Shown here: positions 13,719 through 14,851 of the stretch, piece after piece
How the letters are laid out: each line of letters begins with the position of its first letter
How positions within the stretch are numbered: position 1 is the first letter of the stretch
DNA from: Planctomycetaceae bacterium
GTDB lineage: Bacteria; Planctomycetota; Planctomycetia; Planctomycetales; Planctomycetaceae
Reading direction: 5' to 3'
DNA length: 14,851 bases
NCBI GenBank assembly: GCA_003445035.1
Contig: DLVV01000422.1
Span: forward strand, 1 to 14,851
Position numbers and translations under genes: made by a program
The notes under the pieces: model-generated
Told to the model about the DNA's origin: nothing
Database searches by the model: none
Seen by the model: only the letters and a program-made list of their open reading frames with translations

Positions 13719-14851
13719 ATGGGAATCCACAATCGCGAATACCTTCGCGACGATTTTCCGCCTTCGGGATCATTTGGCGGATCACTTGGTGGGTCCGGCG
13801 GCGGCCCGGGCGGTCCGATTTCGGCCGTTAAGGCACTGGTGATCCTCAACGTCGCCGTGTTCCTGGTGACGTGGCTGGTTCCCTTTCTCGGTAGCCAGCT
13901 CGAATTGCCCGCAACGTTCAGCGTGGCTCGCAAGGGGGCGGTGATTTATTCACCGGAGTCGCCTGAAAGTCTTTCGGGCGTCGAGGTGTTTGAGGGAGGT
14001 TATGTCGTTCCCTTGCAAAGTGGCAGGGACGAGTTGCCTTGGAGCAAAGACAAATTTCCCGGTGCGACTGAACGATTTGAAGAGTTGCGGCGTGATGACC
14101 TCGACAATTGGGTTTCGGCCGAGGCTGTCGTGGCAGATGGGGGCGGGCGGTTCCTGGTGACCGGAATGATCCGCCGTTCGGACATCGGAACGATTTGGTG
14201 GCAATTCCCCTGGCGGCTGATCACCTACGGGTTTTGCCACGACCGGAGCTCTCTGTTCCACCTGGCGTTCAACATGATCTGCCTGTGGATGTTCGGTCGA
14301 TTGATCGAGGGGATCTATGGGCGTCGTGAGTTTCTGTGGATCTACCTGCTGGGAGTCCTGCTCAGTGGGGTGTGCCACTTGGCCTGGCAGTTGGCATCGG
14401 GTGGAGATGCGACACCAATGGTCGGGGCGTCCGGTGGCGTGATGGCGGTAATGGTCCTGTCGGCGATCCACTTTCCCAAGATGAAGGTTCTGTTGTTCAT
14501 GATCATCCCCGTTGAACTGGGGATTTTGATCGTGGGCCTGGTGGCCATGGATGTGCTGAGAGCAACGGGCGTCTTTGGTGGTGACACACACATCGCGTAC
14601 ATGGCGCACCTGGGTGGGGCCGCTTTCGGATTTGTTTACTTCCGTAGCGGCGTCCGGCTCTCGACCCGCTGGGAGAGCCAGTTCGGCCAGTTCCGTCTCT
14701 GGCGGCGCCGGGTGGCTCGACCGTCGGTCCGCGTGTATCAGCCTCCCGTCGACGGTTTTGACGACCAGGTGGATGCGATTCTCGAGAAGATCAGCCGTGA
14801 AGGGGAAGCGAGCCTGACGGATCGTGAGCGAGAACTGCTGATGGAGGCCAG
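13719..14851 (+). CDS. Rhomboid-family intramembrane serine protease, C-terminus cut by window edge
   Basis: The 377 visible residues contain the rhomboid catalytic dyad: Ser238 in VGASGG and His297 in AHLGG, plus the FHLAFN motif of the second core helix and a following LWMFG. These enzymes cleave membrane proteins within the bilayer. A Gly/Ser-rich cytoplasmic head (16-33) precedes the first membrane helix (about 36-57). A soluble insert of roughly 100 residues (about 60-160) sits between helices 1 and 2, longer than in simple rhomboids. After the last helix, a basic linker leads to VDAILEKISREGEASLTDRE (351-370), a helical tail resembling DUF6576 of bacterial rhomboids. The ATG at 13719 has GGGAG 5 nt upstream. 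Both catalytic residues are intact, so it should be active. The gene runs off the right edge. Confidence 0.93.
   Translation, partial: MGIHNREYLRDDFPPSGSFGGSLGGSGGGPGGPISAVKALVILNVAVFLVTWLVPFLGSQLELPATFSVARKGAVIYSPESPESLSGVEVFEGGYVVPLQSGRDELPWSKDKFPGATERFEELRRDDLDNWVSAEAVVADGGGRFLVTGMIRRSDIGTIWWQFPWRLITYGFCHDRSSLFHLAFNMICLWMFGRLIEGIYGRREFLWIYLLGVLLSGVCHLAWQLASGGDATPMVGASGGVMAVMVLSAIHFPKMKVLLFMIIPVELGILIVGLVAMDVLRATGVFGGDTHIAYMAHLGGAAFGFVYFRSGVRLSTRWESQFGQFRLWRRRVARPSVRVYQPPVDGFDDQVDAILEKISREGEASLTDRERELLMEA

Overview
The window is GC-rich, densely coding bacterial chromosome, most likely from a planctomycete (phylum Planctomycetota). The main grounds are a stand-alone formylmethanofuran dehydrogenase subunit C homologue (FhcC, of tetrahydromethanopterin-linked C1 metabolism), an OleC-type AMP-dependent ligase, an M50 homologue with a 'WPLGG' motif, and several large secreted or zinc-ribbon proteins of a style common in that phylum. 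This placement rests on recalled family features, not on a database search. There is no sign of phage, IS element, CRISPR array, tRNA or rRNA.

Layout. Left (1-2911): oleC (partial, runs off the left edge) and fhcC are on the minus strand, with a divergent SDR oxidoreductase on the plus strand. The 175-bp gap between fhcC and the SDR gene holds two convincing sigma70-like promoters facing opposite ways. Centre-left (2930-7343): two minus-strand genes, a 553-aa exported protein of unknown function and an 827-aa membrane-anchored protein with two zinc ribbons and a helical-repeat C-terminal part. Centre-right (7511-10273): plus-strand genes for an ArsM-like methyltransferase with a double-cysteine tail, an M50 (site-2 protease) family protein whose HExxH motif reads HEIAR, and a small lipoprotein. 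Right (10309-12459, minus): a cysteine-cluster (YkgJ-like) protein, histidyl-tRNA synthetase with a GTGA start/stop overlap, and a small exported membrane protein. Far right (12695-14851, plus): a coiled-coil membrane-anchored protein and a rhomboid-family serine protease cut by the right edge.

How the genes relate. Most are housekeeping or cell-envelope genes without an obvious shared pathway. Likely transcription units are fhcC-oleC, M50-lipoprotein (32-bp gap), ykgJ-hisS-small membrane protein, and possibly coiled-coil protein-rhomboid. The most notable link is that the M50 homologue and the rhomboid, two unrelated intramembrane-protease folds, both end in a similar helical module of about 27 residues. 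The M50 copy has apparently lost a zinc ligand. I found no multi-gene system that I would call new; the strongest leads are this pseudoprotease candidate and the shared tail.
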